NCBI GenBank assembly: GCA_938041035.1
Contig: CALHYX010000026.1
Location: 62,001-126,000 of the forward strand
From: an uncultured Acidimicrobiales bacterium
GTDB lineage: Bacteria; Actinomycetota; Acidimicrobiia; Acidimicrobiales; SHLQ01
Length of the DNA stretch: 64,000 nucleotides
Direction: 5' to 3'
Part shown: positions 7,998 to 16,473 of the stretch, one piece after another
How the letters are laid out: each line of letters opens with the position of its first letter
Position numbering within the stretch: the stretch's first letter is position 1
Made by a program: the position numbers and the translations under genes
Notes under the pieces: model-generated
Seen by the model: only the letters and a program-made list of their open reading frames with translations
Databases searched by the model: none
What the model was told of the DNA's origin: nothing

Positions 7998-9782
7998 ATG
8001 GACCAGTCCCGAATTCGCAACACGTCGATCATTGCCCATATCGACCACGGCAAGTCGACCCTCGCCGATCGCATGCTCGAGCTGTGCGGCGCGGTCGAAA
8101 AGCGCGATATGCGCGCCCAGTACCTCGATTCGATGGATATCGAGCGCGAACGGGGTATCACCATCAAGTTGCAGAGCGTGCGGCTCGACTGGGACGACCA
8201 TGTCATCAACCTGATCGACACCCCCGGCCACGTCGACTTCGGCTACGAGGTGTCGCGATCGCTGGCCGCCTGTGAGGGCGTCATTCTGGTGGTCGACGCC
8301 GCGCAGGGCATCGAGGCCCAGACGTTGGCCAACTGCTACCTGGCCCTCGAGAACGATCTGGAGATCCTGGCGGTACTGAACAAGATCGACCTGCCCGCGG
8401 CCGAACCCGACCGCTACGCCGAGGAGATCGAACACGTTCTTGGGATTCCGGCCGAGGATGTTCTACGGATTTCGGCCAAGACCGGCGAGGGCGTGCCCGC
8501 CGTGCTCGACGCGGTGCTCGCTCAGACGCCGGCGCCCGAAGGCGATCCCGACGCCGATCTCCAGGCGCTGATCTTCGACAGCCACTTCGATCAGTACCGC
8601 GGCGTGGTGAGCTCCATTCGGGTCATGAACGGTCGGCTCGACTCGAACGCCAAGATCCGGTTCATGCAGGCCAACAGCACTCATGAGGCCGACGAGATCG
8701 GCGTTCGCACGCCCGACAACTCCCCGGTGAAGTCCCTCGGCGCCGGCGAGGTGGGCTACCTGATCGCTGGTATCAAAGACGTCGGCGAGGCCCGTTCCGG
8801 TGAGACGGTGACGCTGGCGACCAAGCCGGCGGCCGAGGCGCTTGACGGCTACCGCGAACCCAAGCCCATGGTGTTCAGCGGTCTGTACCCCGTCGATGGC
8901 GACGAATTCGCGCTGCTGCGCGAGTCGCTGGAAAAGCTGTCCCTGAACGACTCGAGCTTCACCTATCAGCCCGAGACCTCGGGTGCGTTGGGCCACGGAT
9001 TCCGCTGTGGCTTCCTTGGCCTGTTGCACATGGAGATCGTCCGCGAGCGGCTCGAGCGCGAATTCGGTCTGAGCCTGATCTCCACCGCGCCCTCTGTGGA
9101 ATACCGGGTGGCGCGCACCGGTGGCGACGTGGTCGTGGTCGATAACCCGAGCGAGATGCCCGACGGGGCCGAGATCGAGTTCATCGAGGAGCCCTACCTC
9201 GACGCCACCATCCTCACCCCCGCCGACTACACGGGCACGATCATGGATCTGTGCCAGAAGCGGCGGGGCGAGATGATCAAGATGGAGTACCTCTCCACCC
9301 AGCGCCTGGAGATGCACTATCGGTTGCCGTTGGCCGAGGTGGTGCTCGACTTCTTCGATCAGCTCAAGAGTCGCACGCAGGGGTACGCCAGCCTCGACTA
9401 CGAGCAGGCGGGCTATGACCGGGCCGCGCTGGTGAAGGTCGACATCTTGTTGCACGGAGACCCGGTCGACGCGTTCAGTTCGATCGTGCACAAGGAAGCG
9501 GCCTATGACTACGGCCGCAAGATGGCCGAGAAGTTGCGTGAGCTGATCCCGCGCCAGCAGTTCGACGTGCCGATCCAGGCCGCGATCGGTGGGCGGATCA
9601 TCGCCCGCGAGACGGTGCGGGCCTACCGCAAGGACGTCACCGCCAAGTTGTACGGCGGCGACATCACCCGGAAGAACAAGCTGTTGCAAAAGCAGAAGGC
9701 CGGCAAGAAGCGGATGAAGAACATCGGCCGGGTCGAGGTGCCGCAGGAAGCGTTCATCTCTGCGCTGTCGCTCGAGGACTAG
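7998..9782 (+). CDS. lepA: translation elongation factor 4 (LepA)
   Basis: The 594-residue translational GTPase has the G1 motif AHIDHGKST at residues 13-21, G2/G3 regions RERGITIK and [11 protein letters not shown], and NKIDLP for guanine recognition. The LepA-specific C-terminal domain ends [17 protein letters not shown]. LepA/EF4 acts on ribosomes; back-translocation and roles in initiation and 30S assembly have been described. I place the start at ATG 7998 (MDQSRIRN), which gives the usual family length; the 13 in-frame codons upstream look like leader sequence. hrcA follows after 53 bp. Confidence 0.96.
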   Translation: MDQSRIRNTSIIAHIDHGKSTLADRMLELCGAVEKRDMRAQYLDSMDIERERGITIKLQSVRLDWDDHVINLIDTPGHVDFGYEVSRSLAACEGVILVVDAAQGIEAQTLANCYLALENDLEILAVLNKIDLPAAEPDRYAEEIEHVLGIPAEDVLRISAKTGEGVPAVLDAVLAQTPAPEGDPDADLQALIFDSHFDQYRGVVSSIRVMNGRLDSNAKIRFMQANSTHEADEIGVRTPDNSPVKSLGAGEVGYLIAGIKDVGEARSGETVTLATKPAAEALDGYREPKPMVFSGLYPVDGDEFALLRESLEKLSLNDSSFTYQPETSGALGHGFRCGFLGLLHMEIVRERLEREFGLSLISTAPSVEYRVARTGGDVVVVDNPSEMPDGAEIEFIEEPYLDATILTPADYTGTIMDLCQKRRGEMIKMEYLSTQRLEMHYRLPLAEVVLDFFDQLKSRTQGYASLDYEQAGYDRAALVKVDILLHGDPVDAFSSIVHKEAAYDYGRKMAEKLRELIPRQQFDVPIQAAIGGRIIARETVRAYRKDVTAKLYGGDITRKNKLLQKQKAGKKRMKNIGRVEVPQEAFISALSLED

Positions 9783-9835
9783 CGCCGCCCCGGGGGCGAA
9801 ATCGGCCTGGGCTCGCTGGTGGGCTACCGTTTGAG

Positions 9836-10831
9836 GTGATGTTGGATGAACGGCGAACCGCCGTGCTGAACGCTGTAGTCGAGCACTACATCGAAACCGC
9901 CCAACCGGTGGGCTCCGGGCGGGTGGCTGACGCGCCGGGCGTGCACGTGTCCTCGGCCACCGTGCGCAACGAGATGATGCAGCTGGAGAAATTGGGCTAC
10001 TTACACCAGCCCCATACGAGCGCCGGCCGGATTCCGACCGACAAGGGCTATCGCTACTTCGTCGACAGCCTGGCCGGGCGGGGTCGGCTGGGTCCGGCGA
10101 AGACGAAGACGGTGCGGACGTTCTTTGACCACGCGCACGGCGAGATCGAAGCCATGTTGGCCGACACGTCGCTGCTGCTGAGCGATCTGACCGACTGTGC
10201 TGCCGTGGTCACCGGCCCCGGGGTCGACGCCGCGGCGGTGCGCAGCGTGCAGCTGATCGACCTGGCGCCCACGGTGGTGCTGGCCGTGGTGATCCTCGCC
10301 AACGGCGCGGTCGAGAAACGAACGTTGGAGTTGGCCGAGCCGGTCGACGCCGACCAGTTGGCATCAGCGGCTGCTCAGTTGTCCGACGCCCTCGTGGGCA
10401 ACACGATCACGGCGGCGGTCGAGGCATCGGGCACGACCGAAGTGGTCGCCCTGATCGACGCCACCGTGGCGGCAATAGCCGAGGTGCACGACGACGAGGC
10501 CGTGTTCGTCGAGGGTCGGGCCAACATGGCCGTGGCGTTCGAAGCGATCGAGCAGGTGCGCGAGGTGCTCGGCATTCTCGAACAGCAGCTGGTGGTGGTG
10601 ACCCTGATCCGCGATGTGCTCGACCGGGGTCTACAGGTGGCGATCGGCAACGAGACCGGCGTCGAGAACCTGGCCGACTGCTCGCTGGTGGTCGCGCCCT
10701 ACGGCACGCCCGACGAAACGGTGGGCACGATCGGCATCCTGGGCCCGACCCGGATGGACTACCCGCAGGCGCTGGCCGCGGTGGCCATGGTGAGCAACCG
10801 GTTGGGCAGCGCCCTCACCGAAGCGGGCTGA
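9836..10831 (+). CDS. hrcA: heat-inducible transcription repressor HrcA
   Basis: The 331-residue protein has an N-terminal winged helix (RRTAVLNAVVEHYIETAQPVG, SSATVRNEMMQLEKLG) and the conserved HTSAGRIPTDKGYRYFVD, diagnostic of HrcA. The central and C-terminal GAF-like region ends in GTIGILGPTRMDYPQALAAV. HrcA represses chaperone operons through CIRCE operators and is kept active by GroEL. I found no CIRCE-like repeat around this gene or dnaJ, so its targets are probably groEL/groES elsewhere. The start could be GTG 9836 or ATG 9839. dnaJ and rsmE follow in the same direction. Confidence 0.95.
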   Translation: MMLDERRTAVLNAVVEHYIETAQPVGSGRVADAPGVHVSSATVRNEMMQLEKLGYLHQPHTSAGRIPTDKGYRYFVDSLAGRGRLGPAKTKTVRTFFDHAHGEIEAMLADTSLLLSDLTDCAAVVTGPGVDAAAVRSVQLIDLAPTVVLAVVILANGAVEKRTLELAEPVDADQLASAAAQLSDALVGNTITAAVEASGTTEVVALIDATVAAIAEVHDDEAVFVEGRANMAVAFEAIEQVREVLGILEQQLVVVTLIRDVLDRGLQVAIGNETGVENLADCSLVVAPYGTPDETVGTIGILGPTRMDYPQALAAVAMVSNRLGSALTEAG

Positions 10832-10914
10832 ACTTCGCCCCGGTGCCCGGGTAGAGCACGTGGGGGTCGCCGCGGGGGCGTAATCGGCCAAAAGTTCTCC
10901 TATCGTGCGCTGCT

Positions 10915-12039
10915 ATGGCCTCGACCGACTACTACGAGCTGCTCGGGGTGCCCCGCACCGCCACCGACGCCGAACTGAAAAAGGCCTACCGCAAGTTGGC
11001 CCGTCAGCTGCACCCTGATGCCAACCCTGACGACCCAAGCGCTGAGGAGCGTTTTCGCGAGGTGGCGCTGGCCTACGAGGTCCTCTCGGACCCCGAGCGG
11101 CGCAGCCAGTACGACCGGTTCGGCGCCGATGGCGTCGACATGTCGGGGCTGGGCGACCTGTTCGGTGGCGGTTTGGGCGATCTGTTCGATGCGTTCCTCG
11201 GCGGCAACCCGTTCGGCGGTGGCGCCGGCGGGCAGCGGGCCCGGCGTGGCCCGCCGCCGGGTGAGGATCTGGAGGCGGTACTCGACCTTGGGTTCGAACA
11301 GGCCGTGTTCGGCGCCGAGACCGAGGTGACGGTGAAGACCGCCATCGCGTGCGATGTGTGCCAGGCGACCGGCGCCGCGGAGGGTACCGCGCCCCAGGAG
11401 TGCCCGGACTGTGGCGGCAGCGGCCAGGTGCGTCGGGTGCGCCAGTCGATTCTGGGCCAGATGGTGAGCGCCGCGGCGTGCGGGCGATGCCAGGGCCACG
11501 GTCAGTACCTGCCCGTGCCGTGTTCCAACTGCGGCGGCGAGGGTCGGGTCATCGAGAACGAGACCTACACGGTGGAGATTCCCGCCGGGGTCGACACCGG
11601 CTCGACGCTGCGGCTCACGGGGCGGGGTGCGGTTGGTCCTCGGGGTGGCGGTACCGGCGATCTGTACGTGCACGTCCGCGTGGCCGATCATCAGCGGTTC
11701 GAGCGCGAGAACAACGATCTGGTGCACGAGCTGCACATCGGCTTCACCCAGGCCGCCCTCGGCACGCACCTGTCGTTCGAGACCCTCGACGGCGTCGAGG
11801 ATCTGGTGGTGCCTCCGGGTACGCAGACCGGCCGCGAGTTCCGACTGCGCGAACGGGGCGTGCCGAGTGTGCAGGGCCGAGGTCGGGGCGATCTGCTGAT
11901 TCGGGTCTTCGTCGATGTGCCCACCAAGCTCAGCGATGAAGAGGCCGAAGTATTGCGCTCCTACGCCGAGATGCGGGGCGAGGAAGTTGCCCCGCCGGAC
12001 TCCGGGTTCCTGTCGAAGATCAAGTCCGCCTTCCGGTGA
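10915..12039 (+). CDS. dnaJ: chaperone protein DnaJ
   Basis: The 374-residue protein is a type I J-protein. The J domain spans residues 4-69 with HPD at 33-35. A short Gly/Phe-rich region follows ([14 protein letters not shown]). Four zinc-binding CxxCxGxG-type repeats are present: [24 protein letters not shown] and CSNCGGEG. Two beta-sandwich substrate-binding domains complete it. It stimulates DnaK ATPase and delivers unfolded clients. It is placed after hrcA without dnaK/grpE, as in the second DnaJ (DnaJ2) of other actinobacteria; a first copy with dnaK is likely elsewhere. Its stop overlaps the rsmE start (GTGA). Confidence 0.96.
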   Translation: MASTDYYELLGVPRTATDAELKKAYRKLARQLHPDANPDDPSAEERFREVALAYEVLSDPERRSQYDRFGADGVDMSGLGDLFGGGLGDLFDAFLGGNPFGGGAGGQRARRGPPPGEDLEAVLDLGFEQAVFGAETEVTVKTAIACDVCQATGAAEGTAPQECPDCGGSGQVRRVRQSILGQMVSAAACGRCQGHGQYLPVPCSNCGGEGRVIENETYTVEIPAGVDTGSTLRLTGRGAVGPRGGGTGDLYVHVRVADHQRFERENNDLVHELHIGFTQAALGTHLSFETLDGVEDLVVPPGTQTGREFRLRERGVPSVQGRGRGDLLIRVFVDVPTKLSDEEAEVLRSYAEMRGEEVAPPDSGFLSKIKSAFR

Positions 12040-12743
12040 GCGAAGACCGCGCTGCGCGTCGGTCCCGGTTGCGGGGTCCCGATGGCCTCGGCGGTCCGCA
12101 TGTCTTTGTCGCCAACCTCGAAGCCTTGGAGCTCGACGACCACGATCGCCATCACCTGGCCGCGGCGTTGCGGCTGCGCCCAGGGGCGGCGATGACGGTG
12201 TCCGATGGCGATGGCCGGTGGCGGGCGTGTCGGTTTGGCGACCGGATCGAGCCCGCAGGCGAGATCGTCGAGGTCGCGGCTCCGACACCGATCGGCGTGG
12301 GGTTCGTGCCGGTAAAGACGACCAAACCGGAATTCGTGGTGCAAAAGCTGACCGAGCTGGGTGTCGACGAGATCGTGATCTGCTTTTCGCAGCGCTCGGT
12401 GGTGCGCTGGGACGAGGCCAAGTGGCACAAGCTGGAGCCGCGCCTCGACCGGGTCGCCCGGGAGGCGTCGATGCAGTCGCGCCGGGTCCGGGTGCCGGTG
12501 GTGAGCTACGCCGGCTCGATCAGCGATTTCGCCGGGCATTCGGGCGTGGCGATCGCCGACCCGTCGGGGGTCGACCTGGCCGTCGAACATCGCTTCGTCC
12601 TCGTGGGCCCCGAGGGGGGCTGGGACGACGCCGAGTTGGCCGGCGGGTGGCCCGTGGTGGCGCTCGGTTCGCAGATCCTGCGGGCCGAGACCGCGGCGAT
12701 CGCCGCCGGTGTGTTGCTGGCCTCAATCCGCGACCGCCCCTGA
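12036..12743 (+). CDS. rsmE: 16S rRNA (uracil-1498 N3) methyltransferase
   Basis: The 235-residue SPOUT-class methyltransferase has the knot region [13 protein letters not shown] and [20 protein letters not shown], which form the SAM pocket. An N-terminal PUA-like part includes [18 protein letters not shown]. RsmE methylates U1498 of 16S rRNA in the decoding region. GTG 12036 overlaps the dnaJ stop by 4 nt, so it is translationally coupled. The dnaJ-rsmE pairing is widespread in actinobacteria and firmicutes. Confidence 0.95.
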   Translation: MSEDRAARRSRLRGPDGLGGPHVFVANLEALELDDHDRHHLAAALRLRPGAAMTVSDGDGRWRACRFGDRIEPAGEIVEVAAPTPIGVGFVPVKTTKPEFVVQKLTELGVDEIVICFSQRSVVRWDEAKWHKLEPRLDRVAREASMQSRRVRVPVVSYAGSISDFAGHSGVAIADPSGVDLAVEHRFVLVGPEGGWDDAELAGGWPVVALGSQILRAETAAIAAGVLLASIRDRP

Positions 12744-13116
12744 CCGTCGCGGGCTCACGCTAGTTCACACTGGGTGTTGGGCCGGAGGGGGCGTCCGGCT
12801 GCGGTGGCCGGGCGGGTCGAACACACTGCGTGCTGTTGTTGACGGCTTGCGTGGGAATCGGTGTCGATGGGGGCCGATCTGAGCCGCAGCTAACACTCTT
12901 GGTCGCGCTCCGTCCCCAATTGCGCGCTCTGGGTACGATGGCCTACATTGCCAACACGTGCGGATTACCACGCTCCGTGTTGGCTATACGTCTCCTCGTG
13001 CAGGAGACTCGGTCGGCTGAGGGTGGCATGACGCCAGGGTGGAGTAACCCGCTTTGCCCTTTGGTGTGCACTTTTCGATATGCACATTCCCAGAGCCAGG
13101 TCGAGTAGAGCGAGTT
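12744..13116. promoter_or_regulatory. 373-bp intergenic region upstream of the bldD-like gene, with two inverted repeats
   Basis: No convincing gene is present; the 92-codon frame at 12830 is not gene-like. A perfect 9-bp inverted repeat GCCAACACG/CGTGTTGGC (12950-12958 and 12976-12984, 17-nt spacer) is operator-like. Immediately downstream is a 7-bp hairpin GTCTCCT/AGGAGAC (12990-13008). Boxes resembling -10 elements occur at 12934 (TACGAT) and 12985 (TATACG) but lack good -35 partners. The region probably carries the promoter and control sites of the downstream regulator, perhaps with autoregulation. Confidence 0.5.
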
Positions 13117-13653
13117 ATGAGCGACGACAACGGACAGGTCCCGGATCACTACAGCCGCAAGGTTGGTGAGCGTCTTCGGGCGATCCGACGGCAGAAGCGC
13201 TTGTCGCTCCAAGAGGTCGAAGCGACGTCGGAGCAGGAGTTCAAGGCTTCGGTGCTGGGTGCCTATGAGCGCGGCGAAAGGGCCATCTCGGTACCGCGGC
13301 TCCAGCGGCTCGGCCGGTTCTACAACGTGCCGGTCGATCAACTGCTTCCTCAGGAGGAAGTGCCGGACTTCGGGGTCGAAGCCGAACCCAGCATCGACCT
13401 CACCGACCGGCTGGATCGCAGCCCGGTCTCGGTCACGATCGATCTGACGCGGCTCGAGGAGCTTTCGGGCCCCGAGGCCGAGATGCTCAATCGGTACCTC
13501 CAGATGATCCAGGTGCTGCGTCAGGACTTCAACGGTCGGGTCTTGACGATCCGTCGCGACGATCTCCAGGCGCTCGCGGCCATCCTCGGTACCGGCCCCG
13601 AGGGCGCCGCCCCGCGCCTCGCCGATCTCGGCCTGAGCTTCGCCACCGTCTAG
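13117..13653 (+). CDS. BldD-like XRE-family regulator with cyclic-di-GMP signature
   Basis: The 178-residue protein has an N-terminal XRE helix-turn-helix at about 10-80 (VGERLRAIRRQKRLSLQEVE, GAYERGERAISVPRLQRL). This is very like Streptomyces BldD and its actinobacterial relatives. The C-terminal domain contains R135-x-D137, eight residues, then R146-x-x-D149, the arrangement of the BldD cyclic-di-GMP binding signature RxD-X8-RxxD. In Streptomyces, c-di-GMP-driven dimerisation lets BldD repress developmental genes. I chose ATG 13117 because the domain begins there. It stands alone after a long regulatory region. Confidence 0.85.
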   Translation: MSDDNGQVPDHYSRKVGERLRAIRRQKRLSLQEVEATSEQEFKASVLGAYERGERAISVPRLQRLGRFYNVPVDQLLPQEEVPDFGVEAEPSIDLTDRLDRSPVSVTIDLTRLEELSGPEAEMLNRYLQMIQVLRQDFNGRVLTIRRDDLQALAAILGTGPEGAAPRLADLGLSFATV

Positions 13654-13701
13654 GTGTCGTACCCGGCGACGTCGAGTTGCCGCTCCGGTCAGACCAGGTT
13701 C

Positions 13702-14163
13702 TCAGCCGATGCGGCCGTCGCCGTCGAGATCCATACCGAGAACGTTTTCGGCCTTCCGAACGGCCTGAGCGGCCTCGGCTGGTGAGGCGGCGCCGACGAC
13801 GGTGACGGCCTGGCCGGCGCCGGCTCCAGCGTCGCTCGAGCCACCGGCTCGGGCGGCCGCCAGGTTCGCCGCCTCGTCGCGGGCCACATCCTGCCAGTCG
13901 GGGATCGCATCGAAGTCGATCTCGAACCGGTCCGGGTTGTCGCGATCGATGCGGCAGGGCAGCCTCATGCCGGGGCGAGGCCAGCGGGCCACCCGAATCT
14001 GCTTGCGCAGTTCGTGTGCCGTCGGCTCGAGTCCCGGCCCGTCGACGATGACGAACAGAACGCACGTGGAGCGAATGGCCCGTGGGTTGCCGGGCGTGCC
14101 GCAGCTGGTGATCTCGGCGGAGCCGAGGACCGGGTTCTTGATCTTCCGCTTGAACAAACCCAC
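13702..14163 (-). CDS. hypothetical protein with C-terminal EF-hand-like DxDGDG
   Basis: The unrecognised protein is about 153 residues from GTG 14163 (first residues xGLFKRKIKNPVLGSAEI). I prefer this start because AGGTGAGG lies upstream; ATG 14199 adds 12 residues and remains possible. The middle holds LFVIVDGPGLEPTAHELRKQ and RWPRPGMRLPCRIDRDNPDRFEI, the latter a region often seen in actinobacterial proteins of unknown function. The protein ends exactly in MDLDGDGRIG, most of a calcium-binding EF-hand loop, without the closing glutamate. No signal peptide is visible. Confidence 0.65.
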   Translation of the reverse strand: MGLFKRKIKNPVLGSAEITSCGTPGNPRAIRSTCVLFVIVDGPGLEPTAHELRKQIRVARWPRPGMRLPCRIDRDNPDRFEIDFDAIPDWQDVARDEAANLAAARAGGSSDAGAGAGQAVTVVGAASPAEAAQAVRKAENVLGMDLDGDGRIG

Positions 14164-14233
14164 CTGGGAGACCTCACCTTTGGTTGCTGTTCCGATCATC
14201 GGCACCGCTGGCAGCGGCCTTGAATGCTCGCTT

Positions 14234-14989
14234 TCAGCCGGAGGGGGCTTCGTTGCGCCAGGCCGGACCGAAGTTCGAAAGCGGCGAGTCGACTTCCAGT
14301 GTCGGGGTGGGGAACGCGAGCCACGGCCGGTCCGGGTCCAGCTCGGCCAGCCGACGGACGAACACATCGGCCCGGTCGTGTTTCACCTCGCCGCGATGGT
14401 CGAGGAACTGGCCCCAGCTCGACGAGCCTTGAAACCCGTGGAGGTCGGCTCGCCGCGTGGCGGTCGCGATGTGTTCGGGCGGGAAGAGCGAGCGGTAGGT
14501 CGACGTGTTGTACAGCCACGACACCCCGCGTACCCGGGTGGCCTCGGGGTGCGCGGCGCGGACCTGGTCGAACACGGCGACGAGTTCGGCCTTGCGGCGG
14601 GCTCGCTTGGTCGGATGCAGTGGGCTGAGGTCGTCGGCGTCGGTCGACACGAAGTGACACCGCACGACGGCGTCGGTCACCTCGGCGCTGAACGGACCGG
14701 CGCGGACGTCTGTCGAACTCGTCGCCGCTCGGTTGGTGGGCCGGTCGCGGGCGAACTCGATGGTCCATTCGAGTTGTTCTGCTGGTGAGCCGAGGCCGGT
14801 GAGCGTCTCGGCGTAGTGGTGCCACTCCGGGCGGGTGGCAGCCATGGGCGGCTTCCCGATGCCGAACCGGCGGGCGAAGTTGGTGAACCACAACACGGTG
14901 TCACCGAGGTCGGCCTCGCTGCGTTGCGCGATCGTCGAAGCGAATCGCAGCTGAATGTCGAGGTAGCGATCGGGGAGCGGATTCACCAC
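14234..14989 (-). CDS. hypothetical protein (251 aa)
   Basis: I do not recognise this protein. It is soluble and mixed in character, with no signal peptide or membrane segment. Features include a tryptophan-rich stretch (RPEWHHYAETLTGLG), a charged helix (KRARRKAELVAVFDQVRAAHP), RGVSWLYNTSTYRSLFPPEH and a terminal region DPDRPWLAFPTPTLEVDSPLS. It lies 70 bp upstream of the EF-hand-like unknown in the same direction, so the two may share a transcript. The frame has the strong third-position GC of its neighbours, which supports coding. Confidence 0.65.
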   Translation of the reverse strand: MVNPLPDRYLDIQLRFASTIAQRSEADLGDTVLWFTNFARRFGIGKPPMAATRPEWHHYAETLTGLGSPAEQLEWTIEFARDRPTNRAATSSTDVRAGPFSAEVTDAVVRCHFVSTDADDLSPLHPTKRARRKAELVAVFDQVRAAHPEATRVRGVSWLYNTSTYRSLFPPEHIATATRRADLHGFQGSSSWGQFLDHRGEVKHDRADVFVRRLAELDPDRPWLAFPTPTLEVDSPLSNFGPAWRNEAPSG

Positions 14990-15043
14990 CCGTATCCTTG
15001 CCGACGCCGGCTGAATGATCGCCGATGCCGGACTGGCCCGGCG

Positions 15044-16267
15044 CTACGGCTGGTGGGCGATGGGGACGAAGTTGCGGGGCTGGGCGTCGCGGCTTTGTGC
15101 GTCCCAGGCCTCGACGAACACGAACTGGCTGAACACGACCCGCTTGGTGTTCACCGTCACCTGACGGCTCGTGCCGGGGATGCGCAGGTCGGTGCGCAAC
15201 GTGTTGGTCGTGTCCCAGTAGTCGATGCGCCATTCCGGCGGCTCGGATACCTCGGGGTAGTCCCAGGCAACGGTGACCCGGGCGGTGCCGTTGGGGCCGT
15301 CGAACGTCGTGCTGACAACGCGCACGTTGGTGATCGTGTAGCGGTCGTCGCCGATGTTGTTCGAGACGCATTGGCGGTCGCTGGGATTGGAGCGGACCCC
15401 GTTGGTGATCGACACCGCCCACATGCAGCGGTCGACGTTGCCGTCCTCTTTCACCAGGTAGCGGTCGAACCGCAGATTCGTTCCGCTGGAGAACAGCAGG
15501 TAGCGGCAGGGGAGGGCGTCGGAGTAGCTGGTTCCGGTGGGCGCGGCGACCAGGCAGTGGCTGGTGGCCGCGGCCGAGGTCTGGATGCGGGCTTCGACGA
15601 GGAGGTTGGTGCCGGCGAGGTTGCCGAAGCGCCGCCCGACGCCGCTCATGGTCAGATCCGGTGCATCGTCGGCCGGCGGGGGAGGGGGCGGCGGTGGTGT
15701 CGGGGGAACGGGGCCGGTGCGGACCTCGGCCTCGCAGGCGGTGAAGGTTTCGGACCAGCAGCGGTCGAAGTCGGGCCCGCCGTCGACGACGTCGCGTCGG
15801 CCGGCGCCGCCGCGCAGGTCGTCGGAGCCGGTTCCACCGATGAGCAGGTCGTCGCCGAAGCTGCCGGTGATGCGGTCGTCGCCCGGGCCGCTGTCGACCC
15901 GGTCGTGGCTGCGGCCGGCGTCGATGATGTCGTCACCGGCGCCGCTGGTGATGTTGTCCCTGCCGTGGCCCGCACAGATCAGATCGTCGCCGTCGCCGGT
16001 GTCGATGCGGTCGTGGCCGCGGCGGGCGACCACGACGTCGCGGCCCGGCGTGCCGATGATGACATCGTCGCCGTTGGTTCCGACGTGGGTGGCGGGAACG
16101 CCTCGACAGGTGAACGCGGTCTGGCCAACCGCGGGGGCGGGGTCGCCGGCGAACGCCAGCACGGTGGCGACGAGGGCGCCGACCGCCATGACGGCGGCGA
16201 GTCGGAAGGGTCCCGTGTTCGGCCTGGGCAGGCTGCCGGGGGCTCGGGAGTCGAGCATCATGGTCAT
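15044..16267 (-). CDS. secreted RTX-repeat (hemolysin-type calcium-binding) protein, shorter paralogue
   Basis: The 407-residue exported protein begins at ATG 16267 (upstream AGAGG). It has a hydrophobic signal segment at about 22-45. A compact RTX-like domain (about 54-165) of GxDxIxxGxGxD nonapeptides follows, including GDDLICAGHGRD and GDDRITGSFGDD. A poly-proline linker (187-199) leads to a C-terminal region with paired cysteines and beta-rich character (VTVAWDYPEVSEPPEWRIDYW, fibronectin III-like). RTX repeats bind calcium outside the cell. The same domain recurs in the adjacent gene, so this is a duplicated pair. No toxin or enzymatic domain is visible. Confidence 0.85.
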   Translation of the reverse strand: MTMMLDSRAPGSLPRPNTGPFRLAAVMAVGALVATVLAFAGDPAPAVGQTAFTCRGVPATHVGTNGDDVIIGTPGRDVVVARRGHDRIDTGDGDDLICAGHGRDNITSGAGDDIIDAGRSHDRVDSGPGDDRITGSFGDDLLIGGTGSDDLRGGAGRRDVVDGGPDFDRCWSETFTACEAEVRTGPVPPTPPPPPPPPADDAPDLTMSGVGRRFGNLAGTNLLVEARIQTSAAATSHCLVAAPTGTSYSDALPCRYLLFSSGTNLRFDRYLVKEDGNVDRCMWAVSITNGVRSNPSDRQCVSNNIGDDRYTITNVRVVSTTFDGPNGTARVTVAWDYPEVSEPPEWRIDYWDTTNTLRTDLRIPGTSRQVTVNTKRVVFSQFVFVEAWDAQSRDAQPRNFVPIAHQP

Positions 16268-16455
16268 GGCGGGATCCTCTAATGCGGGGGGGGGTGAGGG
16301 ACGGGGGTGAGGGAATGGCCCCGGGACCGAAACGCTCGCCGCCGCGCAGGGCGAACTCGGCTCAACCGGGGGGTACGGGGTATATCGAGTGTGGAACACG
16401 ACCGTAGCCGAGTCCAAGCCGGTTGTCGCTGTTCCGTAGGAATTTCGTGCCAAAT

Positions 16456-16472
16456 TCCCACAGATAGTGGGA
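16456..16472 (-). terminator. weak hairpin after the larger RTX gene
   Basis: Just past the stop at 16474, the minus strand reads a 6-bp stem TCCCAC/GTGGGA with a 5-nt loop, followed by ATTTGG. The stem is short and the T run poor, so termination here is only possible. Confidence 0.35.
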
Positions 16473-16473
16473 T

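Noticed and set aside
9783..10914. CIRCE operator near hrcA or dnaJ
   Set aside because: I looked for TTAGCACTC-N9-GAGTGCTAA-like repeats in the gaps and found none.
12830..13108. 92-codon frame before the BldD-like gene
   Set aside because: No ribosome site or gene-like codon pattern, and it overlaps the inverted repeats expected to be regulatory.
14816..16282. 488-codon plus-strand frame opposite the shorter RTX gene
   Set aside because: Antisense shadow of the RTX protein with repetitive Val/Ala composition.
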